This document shows positions 45,916 through 54,726 of a DNA stretch of 64,000 nucleotides, one piece after another. Every line of letters begins with the position of its first letter. The stretch's first letter is position 1. A model generated the notes under the pieces. The model was not told the origin of the DNA. It saw only the letters and a list, made by a program, of their open reading frames with translations, and did no database searches. The DNA comes from Rhodopseudomonas sp. P2A-2r (GTDB lineage Bacteria; Pseudomonadota; Alphaproteobacteria; Rhizobiales; Xanthobacteraceae): the NCBI RefSeq assembly GCF_026015985.1, contig NZ_CP110389.1, forward strand, positions 1,054,001 through 1,118,000, given 5' to 3'. A program made the position numbers and the translations under genes.

Positions 45916-47827
45916 ATGAACATCCATGCCAAAAGCCGCTATCGCGAGGTCCATGCCCGTTCGATCAGCGATCCCGAGGGATTCTGGGGCGAGGCGGCGC
46001 GCGAGATCGACTGGATCGAACCTGCGAAGAAGGTCTTCGATCCCGCCATGGGCCTGTATGGACGCTGGTTCGCCGGCGCCGTGGTCAACACCTGCTACAA
46101 CGCGCTCGACCGCCATGTCGCCTCCGGCCGCGCTGACCAGCTGGCACTGATCCACGATCTCGCCGCTGGCCGGCACGATCACCAAGTTCACCTATGCGCA
46201 GATGCTGCACGAAGTATCGACGCTGGCCGCGGTGATGCAGGATCTCGGCGTCGCCAAGGGCGACCGCGTGGTGCTGTACATGCCGATGGTGCCGGAAGCG
46301 ATGATCGCCATGCTGGCCTGCGCGCGCATCGGCGCGGTGCATTCGGTGGTGTTCGGCGGCTTTGCCGCCAAGGAACTCGCGACCCGCATCGAGGATGCCC
46401 GTCCCAAGTTGATCCTGTCCGCCAGCTGCGGCCTCGAGCCCGGCCGCATCGTGCACTACAAGCCGTTGCTCGACGCGGCGATCAGCCTGTCCAGCATCAA
46501 GCCGGACGCCTGTATCATCCTGCAGCGCCCGCAGCAGGGGTGCGACCTGGTCGAAGGCCGCGACCACGACTGGGCCAGCCTGCGCGCCGATGCCATCGCC
46601 GTCGGCAAGACAGCCGGTTGCGTGCCGGTCCTTGCCATCGATCCGCTGTATATCCTCTACACCTCCGGCACCACCGGCAAGCCCAAGGGCGTGGTGCGCG
46701 ACAATGGCGGCCACATGGTCGCGCTGAAATGGTCGATGTGGAATCTCTACGGCATCAAGCCGGGCGAAGTGTTCTGGTGCGCTTCCGACATCGGCTGGGT
46801 GGTCGGCCACAGCTACATCATCTACGGCCCGCTGCTGCATGGCGCGACCTCGATCATGTATGAGGGCAAGCCGGTGGGCACGCCGGACGCCGGCGCGTTC
46901 TGGCGCGTGATCTCGGAGCACAAAGCCGTGGCGCTGTTCACGGCACCGACGGCGTTTCGTGCCATCCGCAAGGAGGATCCCGAAGGCGCCTTCATCCGCA
47001 AATACGACCTGTCACAGCTGCGCACGCTCTTCCTGGCCGGCGAGCGCGCCGATCCGCCGACGGTGGAGTGGGCCGAGCAGCAGCTGAAGCTGCCGGTGGT
47101 CGATCACTGGTGGCAGACCGAGACCGGCTGGTGCATCGCCGGCAATCCGGTGGGCCTCGGCCTGCTGCCGGTCAAGCATGGGTCGCCGACGGTGCCGATG
47201 CCCGGCTACCAGGTCGATGTGGTGGACGAGGCGGCCAAGCCGCTGCCGGCCGGCACCATGGGCTCCATCGTCATCAAGCTGCCGATGCCGCCGGGCTGCC
47301 TGCCGACCCTGTGGGAGCAGGACGAGCGCTGCAAGGAAGCCTACTTCAACGAGTTCCCCGGCTACTACAAGACCTCCGACGCGGGCTATCTCGACGAGGA
47401 TGGCTACGTCTATGTGATGGGCCGCACCGACGACATCATCAATGTCGCCGGCCACCGGCTGTCCACCGGCGGCATGGAGGAGATCCTCGCCTCGCATCCA
47501 GACGTCGCCGAATGCGCCGTGCTCGGCATCAAGGACGCCATCAAGGGCGAGGTGCCGTGTGGCTTCCTGGTCTTGAAGGCTGGCGTCACCAAGCCGGTGG
47601 CGCAGGTGGAAAAGGAAGTGGTGGCGCTGGTGCGCGACAAGCTCGGGCCGGTGGCGGCGTTCAAGCTCGCCATCACCGTGGCCCGGCTGCCGAAGACGCG
47701 CTCGGGCAAGATCCTGCGCGGCACCATCAAGAAGATCGCCGATGGCGACGACTGGGCGATGCCCGCCACCATCGAGGATCCCAATGCGCTGGGCGAGATC
47801 GGCGAGGCGCTGAAGGGCAGGGTGTAG
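45916..47827 (+). CDS. prpE: Propionyl-CoA synthetase, interrupted by a +1 frameshift
   Basis: About 636 aa when repaired. Activates propionate (or acetate) to its CoA thioester through an adenylate. ATG 45916 with GGAG upstream; the first frame gives YREVHARSISDPEGFWGEAA through HVASGRADQLALIHD, then one surplus base at 46156-46160 shifts the rest to a second frame (SPLAGTITKFTYAQML onward). The core P-loop YTSGTTGKPKG and the acetylatable lysine region RSGKILRGTIKKIADGD are intact. Acyl-adenylate enzyme; the N-terminus is the PrpE type rather than Acs. Confidence 0.92.
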
Positions 47828-47837
47828 TGCTGTCTTA

Positions 47838-48008
47838 ACCTCTCCCCGCATCCTGCGCGGGTAGAGGTCGACCGGCGAAGCCGGTCGGGTGAGGGGCGAG
47901 GCACATTGCTGACCACGAGTCCGTGTTTGCGGGCCGAAGTGCCCCTCACCCGACCCTCTCCCCGCAAGTGGTGCGAAGCGAAGCTTCGCCAGGGGGCGAG
48001 GGAGGGTG
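47838..48008. repeat. Long intergenic inverted repeat, family C
   Basis: ACCTCTCCCCGC near the left end, GGTGAGGGGCGAGGCAC and its complement GTGCCCCTCACCCGACC in the centre, and GGCGAGGGAGGGTG at the right end. Internal palindromes include GACCGGCGAAGCCGGTC and GCGAAGCGAAGCTTCGC. Same family as 3229-3462. It follows prpE and may serve as terminator. Confidence 0.65.
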
Positions 48009-48091
48009 CCTCCGCCGCCCGGCATCTATACCTTACAATCCCCGCATTTCGCGCTAAACACGGCGCCACCGTCACGCCGCCAGGATTTTTC

Positions 48092-48358
48092 ATGCGACCG
48101 ACTCCGACCCCTCTGATTGTTCTGACGCTCGCGGCGCTCGCGCTGGGCGCCTGTGCGCGGCGCAGCGATATCCCGGTCTCCAGCCTGGGCGAGGATGACG
48201 ACGCCATCTGCCGCGCCAACGGTGTTACGGTCGGCTCCAGCGAATATGCGGCCTGCCGCAAGGATCGCGACGTCCAGCGCAGCAACGCCGTCGCCCGCGC
48301 CGATCGTGCCCAGCGCAATCTTGGCGAACACATGCTGAATAATCCGGACCGTCCGTAG
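48092..48358 (+). CDS. Small lipoprotein of unknown function
   Basis: 88 aa from ATG 48092. Signal MRPTPTPLIVLTLAALALGA with lipobox ALGAC, the cysteine being residue 21, so it should be lipid-anchored. The mature part (ARRSDIPVSSLGEDDDAICR, then VGSSEYAACRKDRDVQRS) has two more cysteines and a charged C-terminus. No domain recognised; small lipoproteins with C-R-A-N-G and Y-x-x-C-R-x-x-R-D patterns recur in Bradyrhizobiaceae. Confidence 0.75.
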   Translation: MRPTPTPLIVLTLAALALGACARRSDIPVSSLGEDDDAICRANGVTVGSSEYAACRKDRDVQRSNAVARADRAQRNLGEHMLNNPDRP

Positions 48359-48504
48359 GACGGACGATTCCCCGCATCGGCTGGGGCGCTCGATCCGCCT
48401 GCTCTTGCGAGGCATTGTCCGGTGAATGGCCACCGCGTCGTGGCGCGCGCTCTGTGACATCAAAGCCACGGTCGAGGGCAAACGTCGCCGGCGGCTGACC
48501 CGGT

Positions 48505-48518
48505 TTGATCTCGATCAA
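48505..48518 (+). promoter_or_regulatory. FNR/FixK box upstream of ompW
   Basis: TTGATCTCGATCAA is a perfect palindromic match to TTGAT-N4-ATCAA. Its centre is 93 bp before the ompW ATG, which fits an activator site around -40 with a leader of about 50 bases. ompW is under FNR control in enterics; in this family FixK2 or AadR would be the expected regulator. Confidence 0.75.
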
Positions 48519-48604
48519 TTATCCGAATTCCCCGCTGTCGTCTCTGTTCTGAACCAGCCAGCTGAGTCCGTTCACGCTGACGATTGAACATTTGGGGAAG
48601 TTTG

Positions 48605-49297
48605 ATGAAGAAAGTTATGACAGCACTGTCAGTGCTGATGACGACAGCGGCGCTCGGCGCCCTCGCAGCACCGGCGCAGGCCGCCGACCTCCCGGCCAAG
48701 GCACCCTATTACAAGGCGCCGGTCGTCGAAGAATGGAATCCTTGGATGATTCGCCTGCGCGTGCTCGGCGTGATCCCGGAAAATGGCGGTCGTGTCGACC
48801 AGGTCCCGGGCTCGTCGCTGAAGACCTCCGATCAGGTCGTTCCCGAGCTCGATATCTCTTACTTCTTCACCAAGAACATCGCGGCCGAACTCATCCTCGG
48901 CGTCACCAAGCACCATGTCACCGGCGCTGATGCGCTGGCCGGTGTCGATGTCGGCAAGGCCTGGCTGCTGCCGCCGACCCTCACCCTGCAGTACCACTTC
49001 ACCGATTTCGGCGCGTTCAAGCCCTACGTCGGTGCCGGCGTCAACTACACCTGGTTCTTCAGCCAGTCCGCGGGCGGCACCACCGTCATCGACAGCCATC
49101 TGAAGGACGCCGCCGCGCCGGTGGTGCAGTTCGGCTTCGACTACATGCTCGACAAGCATTGGGGCTGGAACGTCGACGTCAAGAAGCTCTGGCTGCGCCC
49201 GGGTTGGGAAGGCCGCCTGGCCAATGGCACCCCGATCACCGGCAAGGTCAATCTGGATCCCTGGCTGATCGGCACCGGCATCACCTACAAGTTCTGA
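48605..49297 (+). CDS. ompW: OmpW family outer membrane protein
   Basis: 230 aa from ATG 48605. Signal peptide MKKVMTALSVLMTTAALGAL ending APAQA; then an eight-stranded beta-barrel. Family hallmarks: WMIRLRVLGVIPENGG, PELDISYFFTKNIAAELILG, LPPTLTLQYHF, FKPYVGAGVNYTWFF, and the terminal aromatic WLIGTGITYKF. OmpW forms a narrow hydrophobic channel in the outer membrane. It stands alone, with an FNR box upstream and a strong terminator downstream. Confidence 0.96.
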   Translation: MKKVMTALSVLMTTAALGALAAPAQAADLPAKAPYYKAPVVEEWNPWMIRLRVLGVIPENGGRVDQVPGSSLKTSDQVVPELDISYFFTKNIAAELILGVTKHHVTGADALAGVDVGKAWLLPPTLTLQYHFTDFGAFKPYVGAGVNYTWFFSQSAGGTTVIDSHLKDAAAPVVQFGFDYMLDKHWGWNVDVKKLWLRPGWEGRLANGTPITGKVNLDPWLIGTGITYKF

Positions 49298-49312
49298 GCC
49301 GGCACTTTTGCG

Positions 49313-49347
49313 CGCGGCACCGGTGCAAACCGGTGCCGCGTTTTTTT
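49313..49347 (+). terminator. Rho-independent terminator of ompW
   Basis: A perfect 12-bp stem CGCGGCACCGGT / ACCGGTGCCGCG with the tetraloop GCAA, directly followed by seven T (49341-49347). It lies 16 bp after the ompW stop. Confidence 0.95.
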
Positions 49348-49407
49348 GTAGGTATTGTTATTCGGTGTGATGTCGAAGTAAGAGTGCGTCGCGCGATTAC
49401 GCTCAGT

Positions 49408-49530
49408 TGTCATCACCCGCGAAAGCCCGTGATCCAGTATTCGGAGTCAGCGCGGCTCCATCGTCGGCACCGGTGGCTGCTGGGTCGTCCGTTCCAGGCG
49501 CGCAATTGAGCGCCTGGCCGGGCGATGACA
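49408..49530. repeat. Intergenic palindromic repeat, family A
   Basis: TGTCATCACCCGCGAAAGCC to CTGGCCGGGCGATGACA. It shares GATCCAGTAT and the segment CCAGGCGCGCAATTG with the copy at 53831-53952, which is 4.4 kb away, so these two are close relatives. Confidence 0.75.
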
Positions 49531-49565
49531 GTGGTGCCGCGTGCGCTAGAAAAGTAGGATACACC

Positions 49566-49784
49566 ATGGATATCAAGGTCAGGGATTCCAACGGCGCGCT
49601 GCTTGCCGAAGGCGATACCGTCACGTTGATCAAGGATCTCAAGCTGAAGGGCTCCTCCACCGTGCTGAAGCGCGGCACCGTGATCAAGAACATCCACCTC
49701 ACCGACAACGAGGAGGAAATCGAAGGCCGCACCGACAAGATCAAGGGCCTGGTGCTGCGGGTGGAATTTCTCAAGAAGGCGTGA
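49566..49784 (+). CDS. PhnA/YjdM-like protein (C-terminal domain only)
   Basis: 72 aa from ATG 49566. The whole protein equals the PhnA C-terminal domain: VRDSNGALLAEGDTVTLIKD, LKLKGSSTVLKRGTVIKNIH, then EEEIEGRTDKIKGLVLRVEF. The N-terminal zinc ribbon of the longer YjdM form is missing, a known short variant of the family. Despite the name, a role in phosphonate use is not established. It ends 3 bp before the convergent channel gene stop. Confidence 0.9.
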   Translation: MDIKVRDSNGALLAEGDTVTLIKDLKLKGSSTVLKRGTVIKNIHLTDNEEEIEGRTDKIKGLVLRVEFLKKA

Positions 49785-49787
49785 GGA

Positions 49788-50126
49788 TTATTTCCGCTCG
49801 TCCTGGTTGCTGTCGTGGTCGCGAAACGACGACAGCCGCGACAGGAAGGCGAGCATCAGGCCGATGCCGCAGATCGAGAACCCCATGGTGAAGATCTTGG
49901 CGATCGCCGTGGTCGGCGCCAGGGTGGCGTCGCCGACGGTGGTCAGCGCCATCACGCTGAAATAGGCCGCATCGATCCACGGCCACTGTTCGATGACGCG
50001 GAAGAATGTCGCGCCGACCCCGATCGCCACCGCGATCAGGAACAGGATGGCGCGGAATTCGGGATCGCGCAGGCCGCGCCGGAAGCCGGCGACCAGGCGC
50101 ACCAGACCAAGCCAGAGCGATGCCAT
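49788..50126 (-). CDS. Small two-helix potassium channel protein
   Basis: 112 aa from ATG 50126. TM1 about 22-40 (FRAILFLIAVAIGVGATFF), a pore helix and filter (DAAYFSVMALTTVGDATLAP), TM2 about 78-98. This is the Ion_trans_2 layout of simple K+ channels without a regulatory domain. The filter reads TTVGDATLAP, lacking the usual GYGD aromatic residue. Selectivity is therefore uncertain. Four subunits would form the pore. Confidence 0.85.
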   Translation of the reverse strand: MASLWLGLVRLVAGFRRGLRDPEFRAILFLIAVAIGVGATFFRVIEQWPWIDAAYFSVMALTTVGDATLAPTTAIAKIFTMGFSICGIGLMLAFLSRLSSFRDHDSNQDERK

Positions 50127-50221
50127 CGTGAGGGTCCCCGGCGCAGGCCATGGTGCCTGCCAGCGGCGATGTCGCAGGATTCGGCCGGCTTTGGAAAGTG
50201 AAGTTTGTGTAAGGGCTGTCG

Positions 50222-50320
50222 TGTGTCCCGGATGCGGAGCCGCCCCAGGCACAGGCTCCAGCGTTCGTTATGGCCCGGCTCTGAGAGGCAACACTGCGTC
50301 TAGCATGGCGTCCGGGGCAC
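50222..50320. repeat. Intergenic palindromic repeat, family D
   Basis: GTGTCCCGGATGCGGAGC at the left end to GGCGTCCGGGGCAC at the right; same family as 891-1009 and 54555-54717. It lies between the channel gene and trcR. Confidence 0.55.
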
Positions 50321-50340
50321 AAGAGCCGAGCGTGATGCGC

Positions 50341-50374
50341 AAAAGAAGCGGCGAATTTCTTCGCCGCTTCTTTC
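50341..50374 (-). terminator. Rho-independent terminator of trcR
   Basis: A perfect 14-bp stem, AAAGAAGCGGCGAA (50342-50355) with TTCGCCGCTTCTTT (50360-50373), loop of four. On the minus strand it is followed by a T-run (TTTTGCG), and it starts 42 bp after the trcR stop. Confidence 0.85.
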
Positions 50375-50415
50375 CGATTGAGTGCTGAAAGCGCGTCTCG
50401 CGAGGTGCGAAAGAC

Positions 50416-51117
50416 CTACTCCTCGTCGTCTTCGGCCTTCTTGGTGCCGCCGATGCCCTTGAGCTTGGCGAACACCGCATCGACATTGAGGTCGTCGCCG
50501 CTGCGTTCGGAGGTCTCGTATTCCTCCTCCTTGCGGGTGGTTTCGGAGGCCGGCAGCAACGTCGCGCCGCCATAGGCCTGATCGGTCGGCTTTTCCTTGG
50601 CCGCGCGCTGCACTTCGAAATCCAGTTCGATCTGCGAGCAGAGGCCCAGGGTCACCGGGTCCATCGGCGTCAGGGTCGAGGCATTCCAGTGGGTGCGGTC
50701 GCGGATCGAGGCGATCGTCGTCTTGGTGGTGCCGACCAGCCGCATGATCTGGCTGTCCTTCAGCTCGGCATGGTTGCGCACCAGCCACAGGATCGCGCTC
50801 GGCCGTTCGTGGCGGCGCGACACCGGGGTGTAGCGCGGGCCCTTCTTCTTGGCAGCCGGCGGCAGGATCACCTTGCTCTCCTCGAGCTTGAGGCGATAAT
50901 TCTTGTCCTTCTCGCCGCGTTCGATCTCGTCGCGGGTCAGCTGGCCGTTGGAAATCGGATCCATGCCCTTGATGCCCTGGGCGGCGTCGCCGTCGGCGAT
51001 CGCGCGGATCTCGAGCGGGTGCATCTTGGTGAAGTCGGCAACCTGGTCGAAGGTCAGCGCCGTATTGTCGACCAGCCACACGGCAGTTGCCTTTGGCATC
51101 AGCGGTGCATTGCTCAT
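50416..51117 (-). CDS. trcR: Cell cycle transcriptional regulator TrcR (DUF1013)
   Basis: 233 aa. Alphaproteobacterial DUF1013 protein; in Caulobacter and relatives TrcR binds promoters of cell-cycle genes. Signature segments: KATAVWLVDNTALTFDQVAD, MHPLEIRAIADGDAAQGIKG, SAILWLVRNHAELKDSQIMR and VGTTKTTIASIRDRTHWNAS, the last a probable helix-turn-helix. The C-terminus is acidic. Monocistronic, with a terminator downstream. Confidence 0.95.
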   Translation of the reverse strand: MSNAPLMPKATAVWLVDNTALTFDQVADFTKMHPLEIRAIADGDAAQGIKGMDPISNGQLTRDEIERGEKDKNYRLKLEESKVILPPAAKKKGPRYTPVSRRHERPSAILWLVRNHAELKDSQIMRLVGTTKTTIASIRDRTHWNASTLTPMDPVTLGLCSQIELDFEVQRAAKEKPTDQAYGGATLLPASETTRKEEEYETSERSGDDLNVDAVFAKLKGIGGTKKAEDDEE

Positions 51118-51395
51118 GGCAAATCTCCTTTACGCTCCGCCCACCTTTTTGGAGGCGGAGCCGTCTGGTCATCGGTGATGACGGGGAATTCAGGCTGTAT
51201 ATAGTCTGTCCCGGCCTAACTCCGCAATGGAAGACTGTTCGGCCTTGACAGCGCGGCGATCGGGCCCCAAGTGCTTTCTTGGGAGGCCAAGTGCTTCCTG
51301 AAACAGGCTCTTTGCCTTATTGTCCCGTCGAAATGACCGCTTTGCACCCGCTCTTCCGGGGGCTCCGGACCTTAGATGACCCTTGGATTCCCATC

Positions 51396-52357
51396 ATGAC
51401 GGCCAAACCGCCCCTGAAAATCGTGCTTTGTTCCCCCGCGGCTTCTGCGCCGGCGTGGTCCGGGCCATCGATACCGTCGAGCGGGCGCTGGCGATCCATG
51501 GCGCGCCGGTCTATGTCCGGCACGAAATCGTCCATAACAAATATGTGGTCGACAGCCTGCGCACCAAGGGCGCGATTTTCGTCGAGGAACTGGCCGAAAT
51601 CCCCGACAATACCAGTGCACCGGTGGTATTTTCCGCCCATGGCGTGCCGAAATCGGTGCCGGCGGACGCCAAACAGCGCAATTTCTTCTCCCTCGACGCC
51701 ACCTGTCCGCTGGTCACCAAGGTGCACCGCGAGGCGGCGATCCATTTCAAGCGCGGCCGCGAGATCCTGCTGATCGGGCATTCGCACCATCCGGAAGTGG
51801 TCGGAACCCTCGGCCAGCTGCCCGCCGGCGCGGTAATGCTGATCGAGACCGCCCAGGATGCCGCCACCTTCACCCCGAAGGACCCCAACAACCTCGCTTT
51901 CGTGACCCAGACCACGCTGTCGATCGACGACACCGCGGAAATCGTCGCCATGCTCAAGCAGCGCTTCCCGACCATCAACGGGCCGCACAAGGAAGACATC
52001 TGCTACGCCACCACCAACCGCCAGCTCGCGGTCAAGAAGGTGGCGCCGGTGGTCGATGCGCTGATCGTGGTCGGCGCGCCGAACTCGTCGAATTCGCAGC
52101 GTCTGCGCGAGGTCGCCGAGCGCGAGGGCTGCAAGGTCTCGGTGCTGGCACAGCGCGCGAGCGATCTCGACTGGTCGATGTTCGACGGCATCAAGAGCCT
52201 CGGCATCACCGCAGGCGCCTCGGCGCCGGAGGTGATCGTCGAGGAGATCATGGGCGCCTTTGCCGAGCGCTACGAACTGCATGTGGAGACGGTGTCGGCC
52301 GCGGAAGAAAACGAGTTCTTCCCGCTGCCGCGCTCATTGCGCCCCGACGCCGCTTAA
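51396..52357 (+). CDS. ispH: 4-hydroxy-3-methylbut-2-enyl diphosphate reductase, interrupted by a -1 frameshift
   Basis: 320 aa when repaired. Last step of the non-mevalonate isoprenoid pathway; a 4Fe-4S enzyme. ATG 51396 gives [14 protein letters not shown], then a C is missing in the C-run 51433-51437; the second frame continues [17 protein letters not shown] to the end. Cluster cysteines are in [18 protein letters not shown] and [10 protein letters not shown]. The frameshift falls between the two cysteines of the first motif. Since this enzyme is essential in most bacteria, sequence error is likely. Only 4 bp separate it from thrB. Confidence 0.93.
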
Positions 52358-52361
52358 GCGC

Positions 52362-53330
52362 ATGGCGGTTTACACCGACGTCGCCGCCGACGAGCTCGCG
52401 GCGTATCTGGCGCGTTACGACATCGGCGAGCTCATGTCCTACAAGGGCATCGCCGAGGGCGTCGAGAACACCAACTTCCTGCTGCACACCAGCAAGGGCT
52501 CGTTCATCCTCACGCTCTATGAAAAGCGCGTGGCAAAGGACGACCTGCCGTTCTTTCTCGCTCTGATGAGCCATCTGGCGTCGCGCGGCATAAGCTGCCC
52601 GCAGCCGGTCAAGATGCGCGACGGCACCATGCTCGGCACGCTGGCCGGCCGTCCCGCCGCCATCATCGATTTTCTCGAAGGCGTCTGGCCGCGCAAGCCG
52701 AATGTCGCGCAGTGCGCGGGGATCGGCGAAGGCCTGGCGAAGCTGCATCTGGCCGGCCAGGATTTCACCATGCCGCGCGCCAATGCGCTGTCTGTGTCGG
52801 GCTGGCGGCCGCTGTTCAATGCGGCGGCGCCACGCGCCGACGAGGTCCAGCACGGCCTGCGCGACTTGATCGCCACCGAGCTGGACTATCTGGAAAGCGG
52901 GGTCTGGCCGAAGGATCTGCCCGAAGGCGTCATCCACGCCGATCTGTTCAACGACAACGCCTTCTTCCTCGGCGACCAATTGTCGGGGATCATCGACTTC
53001 ACCTTCGCCTGCAACGACATGCTGGCTTACGACGTTGCGATCTGCCTCAACGCCTGGTGCTTCGAGGCCGATCATTCCTTCAACGTCACCAAGGCGCGGG
53101 CGTTTCTGTCCGCCTATGAGAAGGTTCGAAAACTGTCGGATGCCGAGCAGGGTGCATTGCCGCTGCTGGCGCGCGGCGCGTCGCTGCGCTTCCTGCTGAC
53201 CCGCCTGGTCGACTTCCTCAATGTGCCCGCCGGCGCTTTGGTGCGTCCGAAAGACCCGCTGGAATACGTCCGCAAGCTGCGGTTTCATCAGGCCGTGCGC
53301 TGCATGGCCGATTACGGCGTCGAAGCCTAG
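52362..53330 (+). CDS. thrB: Homoserine kinase, ThrB2/aminoglycoside-phosphotransferase type
   Basis: 322 aa from ATG 52362. Phosphorylates homoserine in threonine synthesis. It belongs to the APH-like fold used by alphaproteobacteria rather than the GHMP type. N-terminal [20 protein letters not shown], catalytic [14 protein letters not shown], metal-binding [19 protein letters not shown]. Located 4 bp after ispH and 11 bp before rnhA, a conserved order in this group. Confidence 0.95.
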   Translation: MAVYTDVAADELAAYLARYDIGELMSYKGIAEGVENTNFLLHTSKGSFILTLYEKRVAKDDLPFFLALMSHLASRGISCPQPVKMRDGTMLGTLAGRPAAIIDFLEGVWPRKPNVAQCAGIGEGLAKLHLAGQDFTMPRANALSVSGWRPLFNAAAPRADEVQHGLRDLIATELDYLESGVWPKDLPEGVIHADLFNDNAFFLGDQLSGIIDFTFACNDMLAYDVAICLNAWCFEADHSFNVTKARAFLSAYEKVRKLSDAEQGALPLLARGASLRFLLTRLVDFLNVPAGALVRPKDPLEYVRKLRFHQAVRCMADYGVEA

Positions 53331-53341
53331 GGATTGCCCAC

Positions 53342-53794
53342 GTGACTGCTCTCACTCCCGTCATCATTCACACCGACGGCGCCTGCTCCGGCAATCCCGG
53401 TCCCGGCGGCTGGGGCGCGATCCTGAAATTCGGCGAGGTCGAGAAGGAATTGAAGGGCGGCGAGCCGCACACCACCAACAACCGCATGGAGCTGATGGCC
53501 GCGATCTCGGCGCTGGAGGCGCTGAAGAAGCCGTGCACCGTCGATCTGCACACCGACAGCCAGTACCTGCGCAACGGCATCATGAGCTGGATCCACGGCT
53601 GGAAGAAAAACGGCTGGAAGACCGCCGACAGGAAGCCGGTGAAGAATGTCGACCTGTGGCAGCGCCTCGACGCCGCGCTGCATACCCACACCGTGCGCTG
53701 GCACTGGGTCAAGGGCCACGCCGGCCACGCCGAGAACGAACGCGCCGATCAGCTGTCGCGCGATGGTCTGGCGGAGAATAGAAACAGGAAGTAG
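53342..53794 (+). CDS. rnhA: Ribonuclease HI
   Basis: 150 aa from GTG 53342. Degrades the RNA strand of RNA-DNA hybrids. The DEDD metal site is visible: D in [19 protein letters not shown] in [16 protein letters not shown] in [14 protein letters not shown] in [11 protein letters not shown]. The basic protrusion [20 protein letters not shown] is present. Eleven bp after thrB. Confidence 0.97.
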   Translation: MTALTPVIIHTDGACSGNPGPGGWGAILKFGEVEKELKGGEPHTTNNRMELMAAISALEALKKPCTVDLHTDSQYLRNGIMSWIHGWKKNGWKTADRKPVKNVDLWQRLDAALHTHTVRWHWVKGHAGHAENERADQLSRDGLAENRNRK

Positions 53795-53830
53795 CGAGGG
53801 CGCTGCTCTCGCGCTCAACATACCCACAAT

Positions 53831-53952
53831 TGTCATCACCCGCGAATGCGGGTGATCCAGTAGCCTCAGACCTTGGTGCTTGTCACCGGCCTCCCGGAAT
53901 ACTGGGTCGCCCGGTCCAGGCGCGCAATTGCGCGCCAGGCCGGGCGATGACA
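53831..53952. repeat. Intergenic palindromic repeat, family A
   Basis: TGTCATCACCCGCGAATGCG to GCGCGCCAGGCCGGGCGATG and ACA. It is a near relative of 49408-49530. It lies between the convergent rnhA and peroxiredoxin genes. Confidence 0.75.
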
Positions 53953-53980
53953 GTAGTGTTTGTTGCGAGGCCGCCTCAGC

Positions 53981-54466
53981 TCAAAGCTGTTCGAGCAGCG
54001 TATCGCCGCCTGAGACTTCGACCTTGCCGGCGTTCGGCTCGAGGTTGAGCTTGGTGACGACGCCGTCTTCGACCAGCATCGAGTAGCGCTTGGAGCGGAT
54101 GCCGAGGCCGAAGCCCGAGCCGTCCATTTCCAGGCCGATGGCCTTGGCGAAATCGGCATTGCCGTCGGCGAGGAAGATCGCCTCGTCGCGCAGGTCGGTG
54201 TCCTTCTTCCAGGCGTTCATCACGAAGGCATCGTTGACGGAGACAATCCCGATGGTGTCGACGCCCTTGTCCTTCATCGCATAGGCGTTGAGGAAGATGC
54301 TCGGCAGATGCATCTTGTGGCAGGTGCCGGTATAGGCGCCGGGCACGGCGAACAGGGCGACCTTCTTGCCCTTGAACACGTCGTCGGTGGTTTTCTCGAC
54401 GGGACCTTCCGCGGTCATCACGCGAAACTTCGCCTCGGGCAGCTTGTCGCCAACTTTGATGGTCAT
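53981..54466 (-). CDS. Peroxiredoxin, Prx5 type
   Basis: 161 aa. Reduces peroxides, with glutathione or glutaredoxin as probable reductant. The peroxidatic cysteine is C49 in AVPGAYTGTCHKMHLPS, and the arginine-containing GIRSKRYSMLVEDGVV strand completes the site. The family usually has PGAFTPTCS at the active site; here the T-P-T-C is T-G-T-C-H. No resolving cysteine is seen, so it is of the 1-Cys type. Confidence 0.93.
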   Translation of the reverse strand: MTIKVGDKLPEAKFRVMTAEGPVEKTTDDVFKGKKVALFAVPGAYTGTCHKMHLPSIFLNAYAMKDKGVDTIGIVSVNDAFVMNAWKKDTDLRDEAIFLADGNADFAKAIGLEMDGSGFGLGIRSKRYSMLVEDGVVTKLNLEPNAGKVEVSGGDTLLEQL

Positions 54467-54554
54467 CGCAGATCTCTCCTGAAGGATGGGTGGGTGTGTT
54501 TAGACCGGCTGCATGACGCGCACAATATTCGGCGCACGCAAGCGGAGGCCGCCC

Positions 54555-54717
54555 CACGGGCGTTCCCCGGATGCTGCGCAACGCGGCGCGATTGCGCCGT
54601 GGTGCGCTGCTGATCCGGGGTCCCGGTGGCGATCCAAAGAATCTGGGTCCCGGATCTGCGCAGCAGCGTTGTCGGCGATGCTTTCGCATCGCCTGCGCTG
54701 CAGCGCGTCCGGGACAA
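54555..54717. repeat. Intergenic palindromic repeat, family D
   Basis: GCGTTCCCCGGATGCTGCGC at the left, GCGCGTCCGGGACAAG at the right, with GGGGTCCCGG and GGGTCCCGGATCTGCGC inside. It fills the gap between fadD and the peroxiredoxin gene. Confidence 0.55.
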
Positions 54718-54726
54718 GATTCCGAG

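Noticed and set aside
51396..51440. Programmed ribosomal frameshifting as explanation of the ispH and other breaks
   Set aside because: Nine unrelated genes with breaks in both directions and no shared slippery heptamer, stop or stem arrangement; sequence error is simpler.
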